Origin: Acidianus ambivalens
Lineage (GTDB): Archaea; Thermoproteota; Thermoprotei_A; Sulfolobales; Sulfolobaceae
Assembly (NCBI RefSeq): GCF_009729015.1
Contig: NZ_CP045482.1
Span: 1,670,001-1,734,000, forward strand
DNA: 64,000 nt
Reading direction: 5' to 3'
The notes under the pieces are model-generated. The model had not been told where the DNA came from and ran no database searches. It worked only from the letters and a program-made list of their open reading frames with translations. Below, in pieces: positions 10,326 through 18,883 of this stretch. The position numbers were made by a program, and so were the translations under genes. Each line of letters opens with the position of its first letter. The stretch's first letter is position 1.

Positions 10326-11982
10326 AGGATATCTAATAGATGCAAAGCCAATAAGAGGAGGACTAATTCTTTACCTTAACAACTTCAAAAAGGCTTTTGT
10401 AAAAACAACCTTCCCAGTTTACGTAATTACTGAAAACCCAGAAATAGTAATGCAACACCCAGCCGTTGTAAGTTATGAGGAGGAGGAATGGAATTACCAA
10501 GGAAAGAAAAGGAAAGTCTACCGTTTTGAGGTTGACGACATTTCTGCTTATTATTATATAAGGAATAAGTTAAATGTAGTAAACGAGACTCCCTCGGTAC
10601 TGTCTCAAACATTATATAGACTAGGAATTCTCCCTTTTAGATGGGTTAGTATAGAAGGTAACGAGATCAAAACTAGGGACGACGATTTTCCTAAAATATC
10701 TTACGCAACTTTAATACCGTTAGATTGGTACGGCGAAGGAGAGACTGGAAGTAAGATAAAGGTTATAGAAAACGGAGAAGAAAGGGTCGAACAAGATCCT
10801 AAAGTTAAAGTTAACGTAGCTGAATGCTTAGGAATTGCTTGTAATAACGTAGAGGCTGTAGTAAAAATTGACATTAAGAGGAAGAGGTCACCGGTTTCAA
10901 TAAAAGGATTAATAGAATGGTCTTACGTCTCAAAAGTACTGCTGAGGGAAATAGCTTACGCAACAATAGGTAAAGCTTTAACTACTAATGAAGCTTGGGT
11001 TGCATTAAAGAGAAAGTATATTATACCAAAGGTTGTGCCAAGGGTTGAGAAAATGAGGACTATTGAGGATTTAGAAAAAGCAGACAGAGGCGGGTTAGTA
11101 ATCTTCCCTAAAGTTGGTTGCTTTAATAACGTTTATCAGATAGACTTTTCCTCAATGTATCCCTCACTAATTGTAAAATATAACATTTCAGCAGAAACTG
11201 TAGACGCTTGTGATGACTTAAAGACTGAAATAGGCCATTCCATCTGTTTTAAAGAGAAGGGAATAGTTCCAGAAGCGTTAGAGTGGTTAATAAAGAGAAA
11301 AGAGGAGTTGAAGAAAGTTGACAAAGAAAGGGCTGAGGCAATAAAGTGGATGCTAGTAGCTTCCTTCGGCTATTTAGGTTTTAGGAATTCTAAATTCGGT
11401 AAAATTGAGGCTTATGAACTTGTAACTTACTTTGCCAGAAGAACGTTAAGAGAAGCAGTAGAGTTGGCAGAAGAAATGGGATTGGAAGTCCTTCACGGAG
11501 TAATAGATTCTCTTTCCGTTAGAGGTAACGTAAAGGATTACGTTAAAAAACTTGAGGAAATTACTGGACTTAAGGTTAAGGTTGAGGAGTTTAAATGGAT
11601 GATATTTACCAAAAATAAGGAAGGATTTCCTTATCCTACAAGGTATTTCGGAAAAGGAGAAGAAATGAAGGTCAGAGGAGTAATAAGGAGTAATATGCCT
11701 AACGTAGTAAAAGACTTCCTGGAAGAAGTTCTTAGCTCTTTAAGTAAAGCTAATTCCTGCGAAGAGATAAACGTTAAAGAAATTGATGAAATCTACAAGA
11801 AATATAGAGAAAGAATAGTGAGGGGTGAGCCTCAGGATTACGTTATCTGGATTAACGGAATTCCTTACGTTAGAGGAATTAAAGGATTTTATGAAGCTTA
11901 TAACGGTTTTAGAGAAGTTGACGTTTTCTACTACTTAAATTACCTCAAGAGGACTTACGAGGAATTTAAGGGATTTTTATGA
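10318..11982 (+). CDS. dpo2: Family-B DNA polymerase PolB2 (Dpo2), short form with altered active site
   Basis: About 554 residues from ATG 10318 (a TTG at 10300 is the alternative), much shorter than replicative PolB1, with no recognisable 3'-5' exonuclease motifs. Motif A is intact in form (YQIDFSSMYPSLIV). Motif B reads KWMLVASFGYLG in place of K-x3-NS-x-YG. Motif C reads HGVIDS in place of YGDTDS, losing the first Asp. Members of this clade were thought inactive, but Sulfolobus Dpo2 is reported to act in error-prone damage tolerance. The downstream RecA-like gene overlaps by 4 nt, so the three genes form one operon. Confidence 0.88.
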   Translation: MVEGYLIDAKPIRGGLILYLNNFKKAFVKTTFPVYVITENPEIVMQHPAVVSYEEEEWNYQGKKRKVYRFEVDDISAYYYIRNKLNVVNETPSVLSQTLYRLGILPFRWVSIEGNEIKTRDDDFPKISYATLIPLDWYGEGETGSKIKVIENGEERVEQDPKVKVNVAECLGIACNNVEAVVKIDIKRKRSPVSIKGLIEWSYVSKVLLREIAYATIGKALTTNEAWVALKRKYIIPKVVPRVEKMRTIEDLEKADRGGLVIFPKVGCFNNVYQIDFSSMYPSLIVKYNISAETVDACDDLKTEIGHSICFKEKGIVPEALEWLIKRKEELKKVDKERAEAIKWMLVASFGYLGFRNSKFGKIEAYELVTYFARRTLREAVELAEEMGLEVLHGVIDSLSVRGNVKDYVKKLEEITGLKVKVEEFKWMIFTKNKEGFPYPTRYFGKGEEMKVRGVIRSNMPNVVKDFLEEVLSSLSKANSCEEINVKEIDEIYKKYRERIVRGEPQDYVIWINGIPYVRGIKGFYEAYNGFREVDVFYYLNYLKRTYEEFKGFL

Positions 11983-12545
11983 TTACCGGATTTGATGAAA
12001 TAGATAGGATAATTTCTCCTGACAGGATAGTTGAATTTTATTCAACAGATAGAGAAATTCTATGGCTCTTTTATCATCGCGTCATAGTACTTTCTTCTCC
12101 AATAAAGGTAGTAATTGTGGGCGAGAGAGGAGGAATAGACCCAGAGTTAATAAGAAGGTTTAGGGAAATATTTAACGTTAAAGGAGAGATCTACATAAGG
12201 AGGGCTTTCAAGGCTGAGGATGTAAAACCTACTATAGAGGCAATGAATGAGGATATGATTCTCGTAGATCCTTATCACCACAAAAAGCTTTACGGAGAAA
12301 TAGTTTCCGCAATTAGGAACGCTGGAAGAGTTTTTATCTTCAGTTTTATGGATAGGGAAAAGGAAGGCTCAATTTTCGGCCTTCATTCTTCTCATTCATT
12401 AATAAGGTTAGAGAGGAGAAGCAGTAAGAGCTTTTCTTTCAAAATAATTAAGAGTGTTAATACAGATGAGGTAGAAATACCTTACTCTATTTGGGAACTA
12501 TTTGGCAAAAGTAAAGGAGAAGGTTTATTAACTTTTTTAGCATAA
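11979..12545 (+). CDS. Inactivated RecA/RadA-like ATPase of the PolB2 operon
   Basis: The 188-residue protein starts MITGFDEIDRIISPDRIVEF, aligning with the RadA/RecA opening (TGF.ELD.LLGGG...E.YG), but the P-loop GPPGSGKT is missing: the next residues are YSTDREILW. A Walker-B-like strand may remain at DMILVDPY. It overlaps the polymerase stop by 4 nt. Degraded RecA-like proteins beside PolB2 are known in Sulfolobales. A structural partner of the polymerase is the likely role, inferred from this linkage. Confidence 0.75.
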   Translation: MITGFDEIDRIISPDRIVEFYSTDREILWLFYHRVIVLSSPIKVVIVGERGGIDPELIRRFREIFNVKGEIYIRRAFKAEDVKPTIEAMNEDMILVDPYHHKKLYGEIVSAIRNAGRVFIFSFMDREKEGSIFGLHSSHSLIRLERRSSKSFSFKIIKSVNTDEVEIPYSIWELFGKSKGEGLLTFLA

Positions 12546-12617
12546 AAAGATATAATCACACTCATGAAGTTTTTAAAATATAACTTCTTTTTCTGTACAG
12601 TAAAACCGATAGTAGAG

Positions 12618-13425
12618 TTAAAAGAAGTGGTGCTCATCAGGGTTTGACAACGCTTGTTGTTTAAATTGGTCGTAATTATTATTAACGCATTGCGACATTT
12701 GTGAGATCTGGCTAGCTAAATCTGGTGGCAATAACTGGTCTAACGTAGCTTGAATATCGTTACCAAAGGCATTTCTAAAGTCCTCCCTTAGACTATCAAC
12801 AAACCTATCTAGAAAATCAACTCTTCCGCCTGGGATTATTAATATATCCCTATCATCTCTAATTCTACCGTTACTTGCGTCGTAATCAAATTGTTTAGAA
12901 ACTTGGATTATTATGTGACCTTTGTAGTTCTTAACGTCGACTCCATTTACAGAGTTAGGATCTTGACCCCTGTAAATTTGTATTAAAGTCTGTATCACTT
13001 GGGGATTATACCATATTGAATCAACATATGGATTAAAAGGTGGTTGGGTAAAGCACCTAGGACAACTAAAAGTTTGAGCGTGGAAAACCATCCTCATGTT
13101 AGTGACATAAAGAGCTCCGTAAATATACATGGAGACAGTCATTGTTTGTGGATTATTATACTGTGGTTGACCTCCTATGTTTATTATTCCTCCTATATCG
13201 ATAGACGGGGAAGATTGAGGATAATAAGTCTGAGAGATTACGCTATACTGTACATACCTTGAGGCCGCAATTAACTGTTCTCCGCATATTGGATTGAAAG
13301 GTAGGTTCGATAAGTCTAGTTGTATTTGTTGCAGAGTCAGGTTGGTCAAGTTGAAATTGATATCCGCAGTTAGGGCATTGTAAAACTCCATCCGGAATTT
13401 CCATTCCACATGAGGGGCAAATCAT
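12618..13425 (-). pseudogene. Zinc-ribbon protein of unknown function, split by a frameshift
   Basis: ATG 13425 opens MICPSCGMEIPDGVLQCPNC, a CxxC...CxxC zinc ribbon, then the frame drifts to a stop at 13243. The neighbouring frame picks up near 13340 with NLTNLTLQQIQLDLSNLPFN and runs to a stop at 12618. Joining them gives about 268 residues with a second Cys pair (CPRC near the middle). One single-base slip would unite them, and the alternative start MEWKFRMEF in the second frame is only the shifted zinc ribbon. The body is soluble and is not recognised. Could be a sequencing error, a pseudogene or a real shift. Confidence 0.6.
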
Positions 13426-13616
13426 AAGAAATAAAGGAAATTATCGTATTTAAACCTTTTTACTGAGGTAATAAGTAATATAAACATAGCACAAAGTTTT
13501 TATCAATATTAATTTTCTAAGACAAAGTTAGTAATAGCAATACATATCTTTCATATGAATTAAAATTATTACTTTTATAAAATATCTATGATAGAATTTT
13601 CTAGGAAATTTTTTAA

Positions 13617-14231
13617 ATGATGAGAAGTAATGAAATTGAGGACATTATGGAAAAATTCTTTCAAATGGATAATGTAGATTTAAATTCTATACACGACAGA
13701 ATAACGTCAGAAATACAAAATCAAGGTATGGAAATACATAGGGATGAGCCAAGGGACAACGGATTCAAAATATTCGTAAGGAGAGGAGAAGAGCATGGAG
13801 AAGTCGAGGTATTTAACGAATGGGGAGGAGTAAAAGTAATAACCCACGGAAGGCTTGAATGGGATCTAATGAACATTGTAGAACCTATAATGCAACAGCC
13901 TCAAGCCGCACCTCAGGGAATGCCTACTCAAGTACAGCAAAATAAGCCTCCAATGCCTTCACCTAGTCCTGCAATGCCTCAACAACCCATGATGCCTCAT
14001 CCCATGGTTCCACAGCCTAATCCCGCAATTCAACAAGCTATGGTCCCACACCCCGCAATGCCACCTGCAATGCAAACTGCAATTACCCCAGAGCATCAGC
14101 AATTTCTTAGCATACTTACGCAAAACGGGTATCAAATTATGGTAAATAGTGCAAATCAAGGATACTTCTTTATAAGAGGAAGAAAAGGAAATTTCGTAAT
14201 AGATATTGAAGGAAGAGAACAGCCTTCATGA
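13617..14231 (+). CDS. Unrecognised protein with Pro/Met/Gln-rich linker
   Basis: 204 residues. An N-terminal folded part (about 1-90) contains NGFKIFVRRGEEHGEVEVFN. Next is a ~55-residue low-complexity stretch rich in P, M and Q (about 95-160), and a C-terminal part with NGYQIMVN...GYFFIRGRKGNFVIDIEGR. The two ends look like diverged copies of one small beta-rich domain. No signal peptide or helices crossing the membrane. It is transcribed divergently from the zinc-ribbon gene and followed by a T-rich stretch. Function unknown. Confidence 0.7.
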   Translation: MMRSNEIEDIMEKFFQMDNVDLNSIHDRITSEIQNQGMEIHRDEPRDNGFKIFVRRGEEHGEVEVFNEWGGVKVITHGRLEWDLMNIVEPIMQQPQAAPQGMPTQVQQNKPPMPSPSPAMPQQPMMPHPMVPQPNPAIQQAMVPHPAMPPAMQTAITPEHQQFLSILTQNGYQIMVNSANQGYFFIRGRKGNFVIDIEGREQPS

Positions 14232-14233
14232 TA

Positions 14234-14249
14234 TCTTTTTTATTCTTTT
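14234..14249 (+). terminator. T-rich archaeal terminator
   Basis: TCTTTTTTATTCTTTT begins two bases after the stop codon at 14229-14231. Runs of T in the sense strand are the usual archaeal termination signal. Confidence 0.45.
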
Positions 14250-14332
14250 GAAAAGAAACTTACTTAAATTACTTGCTGATAGAATAATAAAGGTAAGAAG
14301 AAAATTTAATATAATAGAATGATGGATTACTT

Positions 14333-15376
14333 TCATATCTTCTTCTTTAATAGTATTGCTAATGCTACTAAAACTATAATTATAAGTAATAAGAATGATG
14401 GATTACTTAATTGATATACAGAATTTCCTTCAGCTGACTTTCCTTGCGCCCAGTAACAAATTAATGACTCTAACGAGTGAGCAATGGTTGGATTGCAAAT
14501 TATTATTCCTAGTTCTCTATTGCAGTGAATAGATGTATAATCCAAATTTACACTCCCTACATAGACGTAGTTCCCAACTACTATTATCTTTGCGGTCATA
14601 TCAGGAATTTCTACAGCACCTAACTGACTTACCGCACAATTATCTTCACTATAGGTAGAAGTAATTACTGTCCTTTCGTGCTGTTCAATTACTGGATAAA
14701 ATACGCTTGAAGGATAAAGTTCCTCCATTGCTATATATAAATGTCCTGGCTGAGAAAGTATGTCAGATAGCTCACATTCACTATTTATTGGTGAAACTAC
14801 TATTCCGGGATAATCAACATTTACAGGCTTTCCGTAATAATCGTCAAGTATTATGCAAGCAAAAGCTTGAGCAATAGATGAATTATGAATGTCCAAATCC
14901 ACTCCATGGTCCTTGTGAATTCCGTAATAAGTAGGATTTATTGAGCCCAAGATTACCGTGCAGTTATTTATTACGAAAACCTTAGAATGCACATATTGAA
15001 AGCCAGAAAGGAATTTTACATGGACACCAGAAGAATTCAACTCTGAAACTAGCTGTTCTTCATAACTTGGAATTCCACCGTAAACGTTGGATGAAAGAAC
15101 TACAAAGGCTTCTCCTCCTTTCTTCACCGCATTAATTATTGCATTAGCTATTTGACAACAAGTAAGTTCGTAAATCTCTGCGTATATGTATTTCCCTCTG
15201 CATAGGCACGATATTATATCGGTAGAGTTGTAAGGACTAACTATAATCTTTACTTGACATGTTTGGACTTTAACGTACCACGAAGATGAGGAGTAAAATA
15301 TAGGAATAAAAGAGATAGAAGAAAGGATTATTAGGACTAGTAAGGTAAACGTTAAGTTCATAATTCTAGTTACCAT
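14333..15376 (-). CDS. Secreted, membrane-anchored phospholipase-D-like protein with degenerate HKD motifs
   Basis: 347 residues with an N-terminal signal/anchor (FTLLVLIILSSISFIPIFY), two PLD-like repeats and a C-terminal helix FLLLIIIVLVALAILLKKKI, so the body would face outside. Repeat 1 has HSKVFVINN...GSIN, where the HxKx4D Asp is Asn. Repeat 2 has TAKIIVVGN...GSVNLD, where the His is Thr and the Asp is Gly. The GSxN elements are kept. Several Cys residues may form disulfides. The changes suggest altered or lost phosphodiesterase activity. Confidence 0.75.
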   Translation of the reverse strand: MVTRIMNLTFTLLVLIILSSISFIPIFYSSSSWYVKVQTCQVKIIVSPYNSTDIISCLCRGKYIYAEIYELTCCQIANAIINAVKKGGEAFVVLSSNVYGGIPSYEEQLVSELNSSGVHVKFLSGFQYVHSKVFVINNCTVILGSINPTYYGIHKDHGVDLDIHNSSIAQAFACIILDDYYGKPVNVDYPGIVVSPINSECELSDILSQPGHLYIAMEELYPSSVFYPVIEQHERTVITSTYSEDNCAVSQLGAVEIPDMTAKIIVVGNYVYVGSVNLDYTSIHCNRELGIIICNPTIAHSLESLICYWAQGKSAEGNSVYQLSNPSFLLLIIIVLVALAILLKKKI

Positions 15377-15560
15377 TAAAGGCTTAAATTTTTAATTTAG
15401 AGAGAGTAGGTCACACTTATTTCTTAGTAAAATATTTAGCTAAACGCAATAATCTATATTATATGAGCGAGATATTATGGGAATTGACTAAGAGTAAATT
15501 ACACGACAAGTTTACCTTAACAATATTAAGCCGTTGATAACAGTTTCCGATAAACCGTGA

Positions 15561-15732
15561 AATTTATATGCTTTAATGGTAGAGACAAATACAGTCACAC
15601 CAGATGTGGATGGTTTTCCCGAAAGGTGTGACGATGTGCGGGTTTCCCCACATCCGTGAGGGGTAATGGGTTTACCCGTGACTCTGTTGAAGCCCAATGG
15701 CTAAGGATTGGTATTAAATCCTATGAAGCCCA
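15561..15732 (+). mobile_element. IS200/IS605 right-end remnant with tnpB 3' tail
   Basis: One frame reads LYALMVETNTVTPDVDGF and on to GLPVTLLKPNG with stop at 15702-15704, a typical tnpB C-terminal tail, interrupted by one TGA (15657-15659). The DNA is GC-rich against its surroundings and folds into strong hairpins: GATGTG...CACATC (about 15633-15653), GGGTAA...TTACCC (about 15661-15677), CCAAT...ATTGG (about 15694-15710). It ends in repeated GAAGCCC. This is the omega-RNA/right-end part of such elements. A TATA-like TTTATATG at 15562-15569 may drive it. An independent structured RNA is the alternative. Confidence 0.55.
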
Positions 15733-16032
15733 AACTCCTTTTTCTATCCCGGAAATATAGTTGGATTAACAATATTTATATCATTAGGCTAAATTATTTT
15801 AAATCCAATAATTTTATCAGTTTCATATATAATATCATTTAAATATCATAGTAAAGAAATAGGTGTGGCAATGGGATCTACTAGGATGGCAGAAGGACTT
15901 GGAAGAGCTTTTTCTATTTCATTTACAGCTTATTTATTTTCCATTCATGATTATGAGATAAGCTTTACTCTACTTTCTTTAGTAGGTGTCATAGGTCTTA
16001 TTACAAATCTCGTTAAAAACGAAGTAATTTAA
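15733..16032 (+). pseudogene. C-terminal fragment of an MFS transporter
   Basis: The frame after the IS remnant reads FFYPGNIVGLTIFISLG, stop (TAA 15790), IILNPIILSVSYII and then GVAMGSTRMAEGLGRAFSIS, ending with two more helices at TAA 16030-16032. This is the last third of an MFS protein. The first two thirds are absent, replaced directly upstream by the IS right-end remnant, so the gene was probably destroyed by an insertion and later deletion. Confidence 0.65.
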
Positions 16033-16095
16033 GTAAAGCGTTAGTATCTGTATATTTTATTTCAGGCTATTAAATAAATTAAAAGAGAAATGTTA

Positions 16096-17277
16096 TTAAG
16101 CTCTATTCTCTATCTTCATTGGCCAAGTAAACATCGATACAAAAACCACTGCCAAAGAAGCAAATTCTATTCCGTCCACGAAGTAAGGCAATGAAGCCAT
16201 ACCGAAGGCTTCAATAATACCACCAATTAATGCAGAAACAATTCCTCCCGCAACAGCACCAATATTATAAGCAGTACCAGTCAAAAATGCCCTAACCTCA
16301 GGAGGAACACTACTGGCAGCAATGCCGGAAATCAAAGGCCAAAAACCTACAGCGAAGGCGTAAAGGTAAACTCCTGCGCTCATTATGGGCAAAGCCTTTA
16401 GTGGAGTAAATATTGGCATTGAGAGGAAAGATGCTACTAAAAGTCCAGCTATTCCTACGTAAATTAATTTAAATACACCAAACACGTAGGAAAGCCTACC
16501 GAAAATGACATAGGAAGAACCTTGTATTGCATTTGCAATGGCCATTAATAATCCTACGTAATAGGCTGGGAAGCCTGAGAAACTCGCAAAGTCGGGATAA
16601 ATGCTAAATACTGCTAGATAAGCAATAAACATTCCACTCATTGCTAGAGATGCCCTAATGAAATAGGGGGAATAATCCCTTACCCTAACTTTTTGAGCGA
16701 CTACTGATGGCTTAAACTCTTCAGTTACTTTAAAGTAAATGTAAGGAACGAGAATAAGGGGCAAGGAACCAGTTAGCATGAAAATCCTATAACCGGATAT
16801 TGATGTTAAATCACTGCTCATTAACATATAAGCAACTCCTGTAAGTGCGTAACCTAAAGCGTAACCAGCTTGTACTATACTATTAACGAATTGAAGCTTT
16901 TGCTTTGGTGCCTGCTCTATTGCTAGCACTGTCCCGGAAGTCCACTGAGCTCCCATGAAAATTCCTTCAATTGTTCTGAAAAATGCCATTAATGGAAATG
17001 AAACTGTGAGCGCGAAAAACGTCTGGAAGATAGAGTAACCCGCAGTCCCGGTTAATGCTACGATCTTTCTTCCTCTTTTATCTGCAATCTTTCCGAATAT
17101 ACTTGCTCCTATAACCCTTCCTATTAGACCGAGTGAGAATATTATAGTCAAGTCTAAGTAACTTATGCCTACTATCTTGTTCAGGAAGGTGTATGCGTAT
17201 GTTATTAATACTAAGTCGTAAATATTACCTGCCCAGGCTAATGTTGATGAAGTTACTGCGTGAATATACTTTTGCAT
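16096..17277 (-). CDS. MFS transporter (paralog of the one at 24057)
   Basis: 393 residues, about 12 helices. The N-terminus YIHAVTSSTLAWAGNIYDLV and the loop FGKIADKRGRK near residue 60 match MFS transporters of organic acids or related solutes. The protein is closely similar to the product of 24057-25235 along its length (YIHA..SSTL.WAGNIYDL, LGLIGRV.G). Both lie near amidohydrolase genes, suggesting related substrates. Single gene from ATG 17277; about 230 bp of divergent region separates it from the vapBC pair. Confidence 0.85.
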   Translation of the reverse strand: MQKYIHAVTSSTLAWAGNIYDLVLITYAYTFLNKIVGISYLDLTIIFSLGLIGRVIGASIFGKIADKRGRKIVALTGTAGYSIFQTFFALTVSFPLMAFFRTIEGIFMGAQWTSGTVLAIEQAPKQKLQFVNSIVQAGYALGYALTGVAYMLMSSDLTSISGYRIFMLTGSLPLILVPYIYFKVTEEFKPSVVAQKVRVRDYSPYFIRASLAMSGMFIAYLAVFSIYPDFASFSGFPAYYVGLLMAIANAIQGSSYVIFGRLSYVFGVFKLIYVGIAGLLVASFLSMPIFTPLKALPIMSAGVYLYAFAVGFWPLISGIAASSVPPEVRAFLTGTAYNIGAVAGGIVSALIGGIIEAFGMASLPYFVDGIEFASLAVVFVSMFTWPMKIENRA

Positions 17278-17510
17278 ACTTAAAAAATAAAAATCTAGTT
17301 TAAAAATCTTTTATTAAATCTCTATACAGAGATAAAAAGTAATTTTATGAGAAGTTATTTGGTAAGATTTATTGTTGGATATTTCCTAAATAAGTGTAAA
17401 GTTTAGGTATAATTTAAAAATCGAATCTCATATTGAACTAGATAAAAATTCGTGGTGATGCTGTAATATTTAAATATTGGTTTAGCTAGTTTAACTATAG
17501 TGAAGCTAGC

Positions 17511-17780
17511 TTGACTCTAAAGGTGGAAGTTGGAAAGAAAGGTTACATAATTATTCCTAAGGATATTAGAGATCTTCTAGGCATAAAAGAAGGTGACAAG
17601 CTTATTCTTAACGTCTATGACGGTAAAATTATCCTTGAACCTGAAAGGAAGGTTGACATTAATGAGATCTTAAAAAGACTGGAAGAGCATCATGCTAAAA
17701 TATCCTCTTATGCAAAAAGCGCTAAATTAGGAGACTTACTTTATTCAAGCCTTGAGGAGGAATTCAATGATTTTTCTTGA
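17511..17780 (+). CDS. vapB: VapB-type antitoxin (AbrB fold)
   Basis: 89 residues from a TTG start at 17511; no in-frame ATG exists upstream. KVEVGKKGYIIIPKDIRDLL and GIKEGDKLIL form the AbrB DNA-binding half, and a helical C-terminal tail (RLEEHHAKISSYAKSAKLGD) would wrap the toxin. It overlaps the PIN toxin gene by 14 nt, the standard vapBC layout. VapB proteins usually autorepress the operon. Confidence 0.85.
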   Translation: MTLKVEVGKKGYIIIPKDIRDLLGIKEGDKLILNVYDGKIILEPERKVDINEILKRLEEHHAKISSYAKSAKLGDLLYSSLEEEFNDFS

Positions 17781-18156
17781 TGCAAACTTTATCATTTACT
17801 TGAATTTGGGCGTCAAGGAAGTAGAAAATTTTTATATTAAAGTATTACAAGAAGATCGATTAGCTTTAGACCCATTAGTTATAGATGAAGTAATTTATAT
17901 TTCAAAGAAGAAATATAACGTTAACTTTAACGATACAATAAGTTTTCTAGATGAAGTTGTTTTACCCAATTCTCTAATCCTTCCTATAAGAAAAGAAGAT
18001 TATGACAAGGCAAAAGAGATAATGCTACAATATAACCTAAAGCCCTCTGACGCGTTTCACGTCGCCATAATGTTAAATAACTCAATCAGTAAAATTATAA
18101 GTGAAGATAAAGATTTTGATCGAATTAAAGAAATAGAGAGACTTTGGTTAAATTGA
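17767..18156 (+). CDS. vapC: VapC-type PIN-domain ribonuclease toxin
   Basis: ATG 17767 gives 129 residues and keeps IFLDAN at the extreme N-terminus as in other PIN proteins; a start at 17752 would only add MRRNS. The four acidic positions of the PIN active site are visible: Asp5 (LDAN), Glu41 (DEVIY), Asp95 (PSDAFH) and an Asp near 114 (SEDKDFD). It should cut a specific RNA when free of VapB. An intact counterpart of the broken pair at 8425-8737. Confidence 0.88.
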   Translation: MIFLDANFIIYLNLGVKEVENFYIKVLQEDRLALDPLVIDEVIYISKKKYNVNFNDTISFLDEVVLPNSLILPIRKEDYDKAKEIMLQYNLKPSDAFHVAIMLNNSISKIISEDKDFDRIKEIERLWLN

Positions 18157-18205
18157 GATAAACTTATCTAGGCTTATCAAATTAACGCTCAATTATTATA
18201 CATAA

Positions 18206-18829
18206 TCACATTTTCTCTAATAAGAATTCTAATAGCTTTGAAGAGTACAATTTTAGCTCTTGCTCTATTTTCTTAACTTCCTCGATAAGCGAAGGATTTA
18301 AATTATAAGTCTCAACCCATTCTTTAACTATGCTAGAATCTACCTCTACGTGAAATTGAACTCCAACAGCTTTACCTAATCTAAATGCTTGGAAATATTT
18401 TTCACTATAAGCTAGAAGTCTAGAACCCCTAGGTAGAGAAAAAGTATCGCCGTGAAGTTGAAATACTTTAATTTTTTCAGTGCCGAACAATTCCTTAAAC
18501 TCGTCAATTAGGCTAACTTCTTGAACTCCTACCTCTTGTCCATAAGGACCTTTAATAACCTTTCCGCCTAATGCTTCTGCAATTATTTGAGAACCTAAGC
18601 AAACTCCTAGTATCTTTTTACCTTCACTATATGCTCTCCTTACTAATTCTATCTCCTTCCTTATGAAAGGATATTTATCTGCCTCATAAACGCCCATAGG
18701 TCCGCCCATAAGAATCAGCAAATCAAAGTCCTCGTTACCTTCTATTTCACTAGCTAACTTTTCATCAGCTTTAATTCTTAGATTTCCCAGCCTTTCAACT
18801 GGATGGTGATATATTGCTAAAGCTTTCAT
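18206..18829 (-). CDS. Class I glutamine amidotransferase domain protein
   Basis: 207 residues forming a stand-alone GATase-1 domain: oxyanion strand LLILMGGPMGVYE, nucleophile Cys in GVCLGSQ, and His-x-Glu in GVQFHVEV. The family takes ammonia from glutamine or hydrolyses gamma-glutamyl amides. It is similar to GMP-synthase-like amidotransferases, but no synthetase domain is attached. Neighbours are an aminotransferase and an APC permease, so a gamma-glutamyl amine hydrolase role is possible. Own start at ATG 18829 with a short gap to the aminotransferase stop. Confidence 0.8.
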   Translation of the reverse strand: MKALAIYHHPVERLGNLRIKADEKLASEIEGNEDFDLLILMGGPMGVYEADKYPFIRKEIELVRRAYSEGKKILGVCLGSQIIAEALGGKVIKGPYGQEVGVQEVSLIDEFKELFGTEKIKVFQLHGDTFSLPRGSRLLAYSEKYFQAFRLGKAVGVQFHVEVDSSIVKEWVETYNLNPSLIEEVKKIEQELKLYSSKLLEFLLEKM

Positions 18830-18883
18830 TATAATTATATAAAATAAGGACTAATTTAAACGTTCTGTCCTTTAAAATAAATT

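Noticed and set aside
13900..14090. CRISPR-like or tandem DNA repeat
   Set aside because: The repetition is at the protein level (Pro/Met/Gln-rich linker) with irregular spacing; no conserved direct repeats.
15512..15697. 61-codon minus-strand open frame over the GC-rich hairpin region
   Set aside because: It is antisense to a clear tnpB tail and its codons follow the hairpin sequence; no protein family resemblance.
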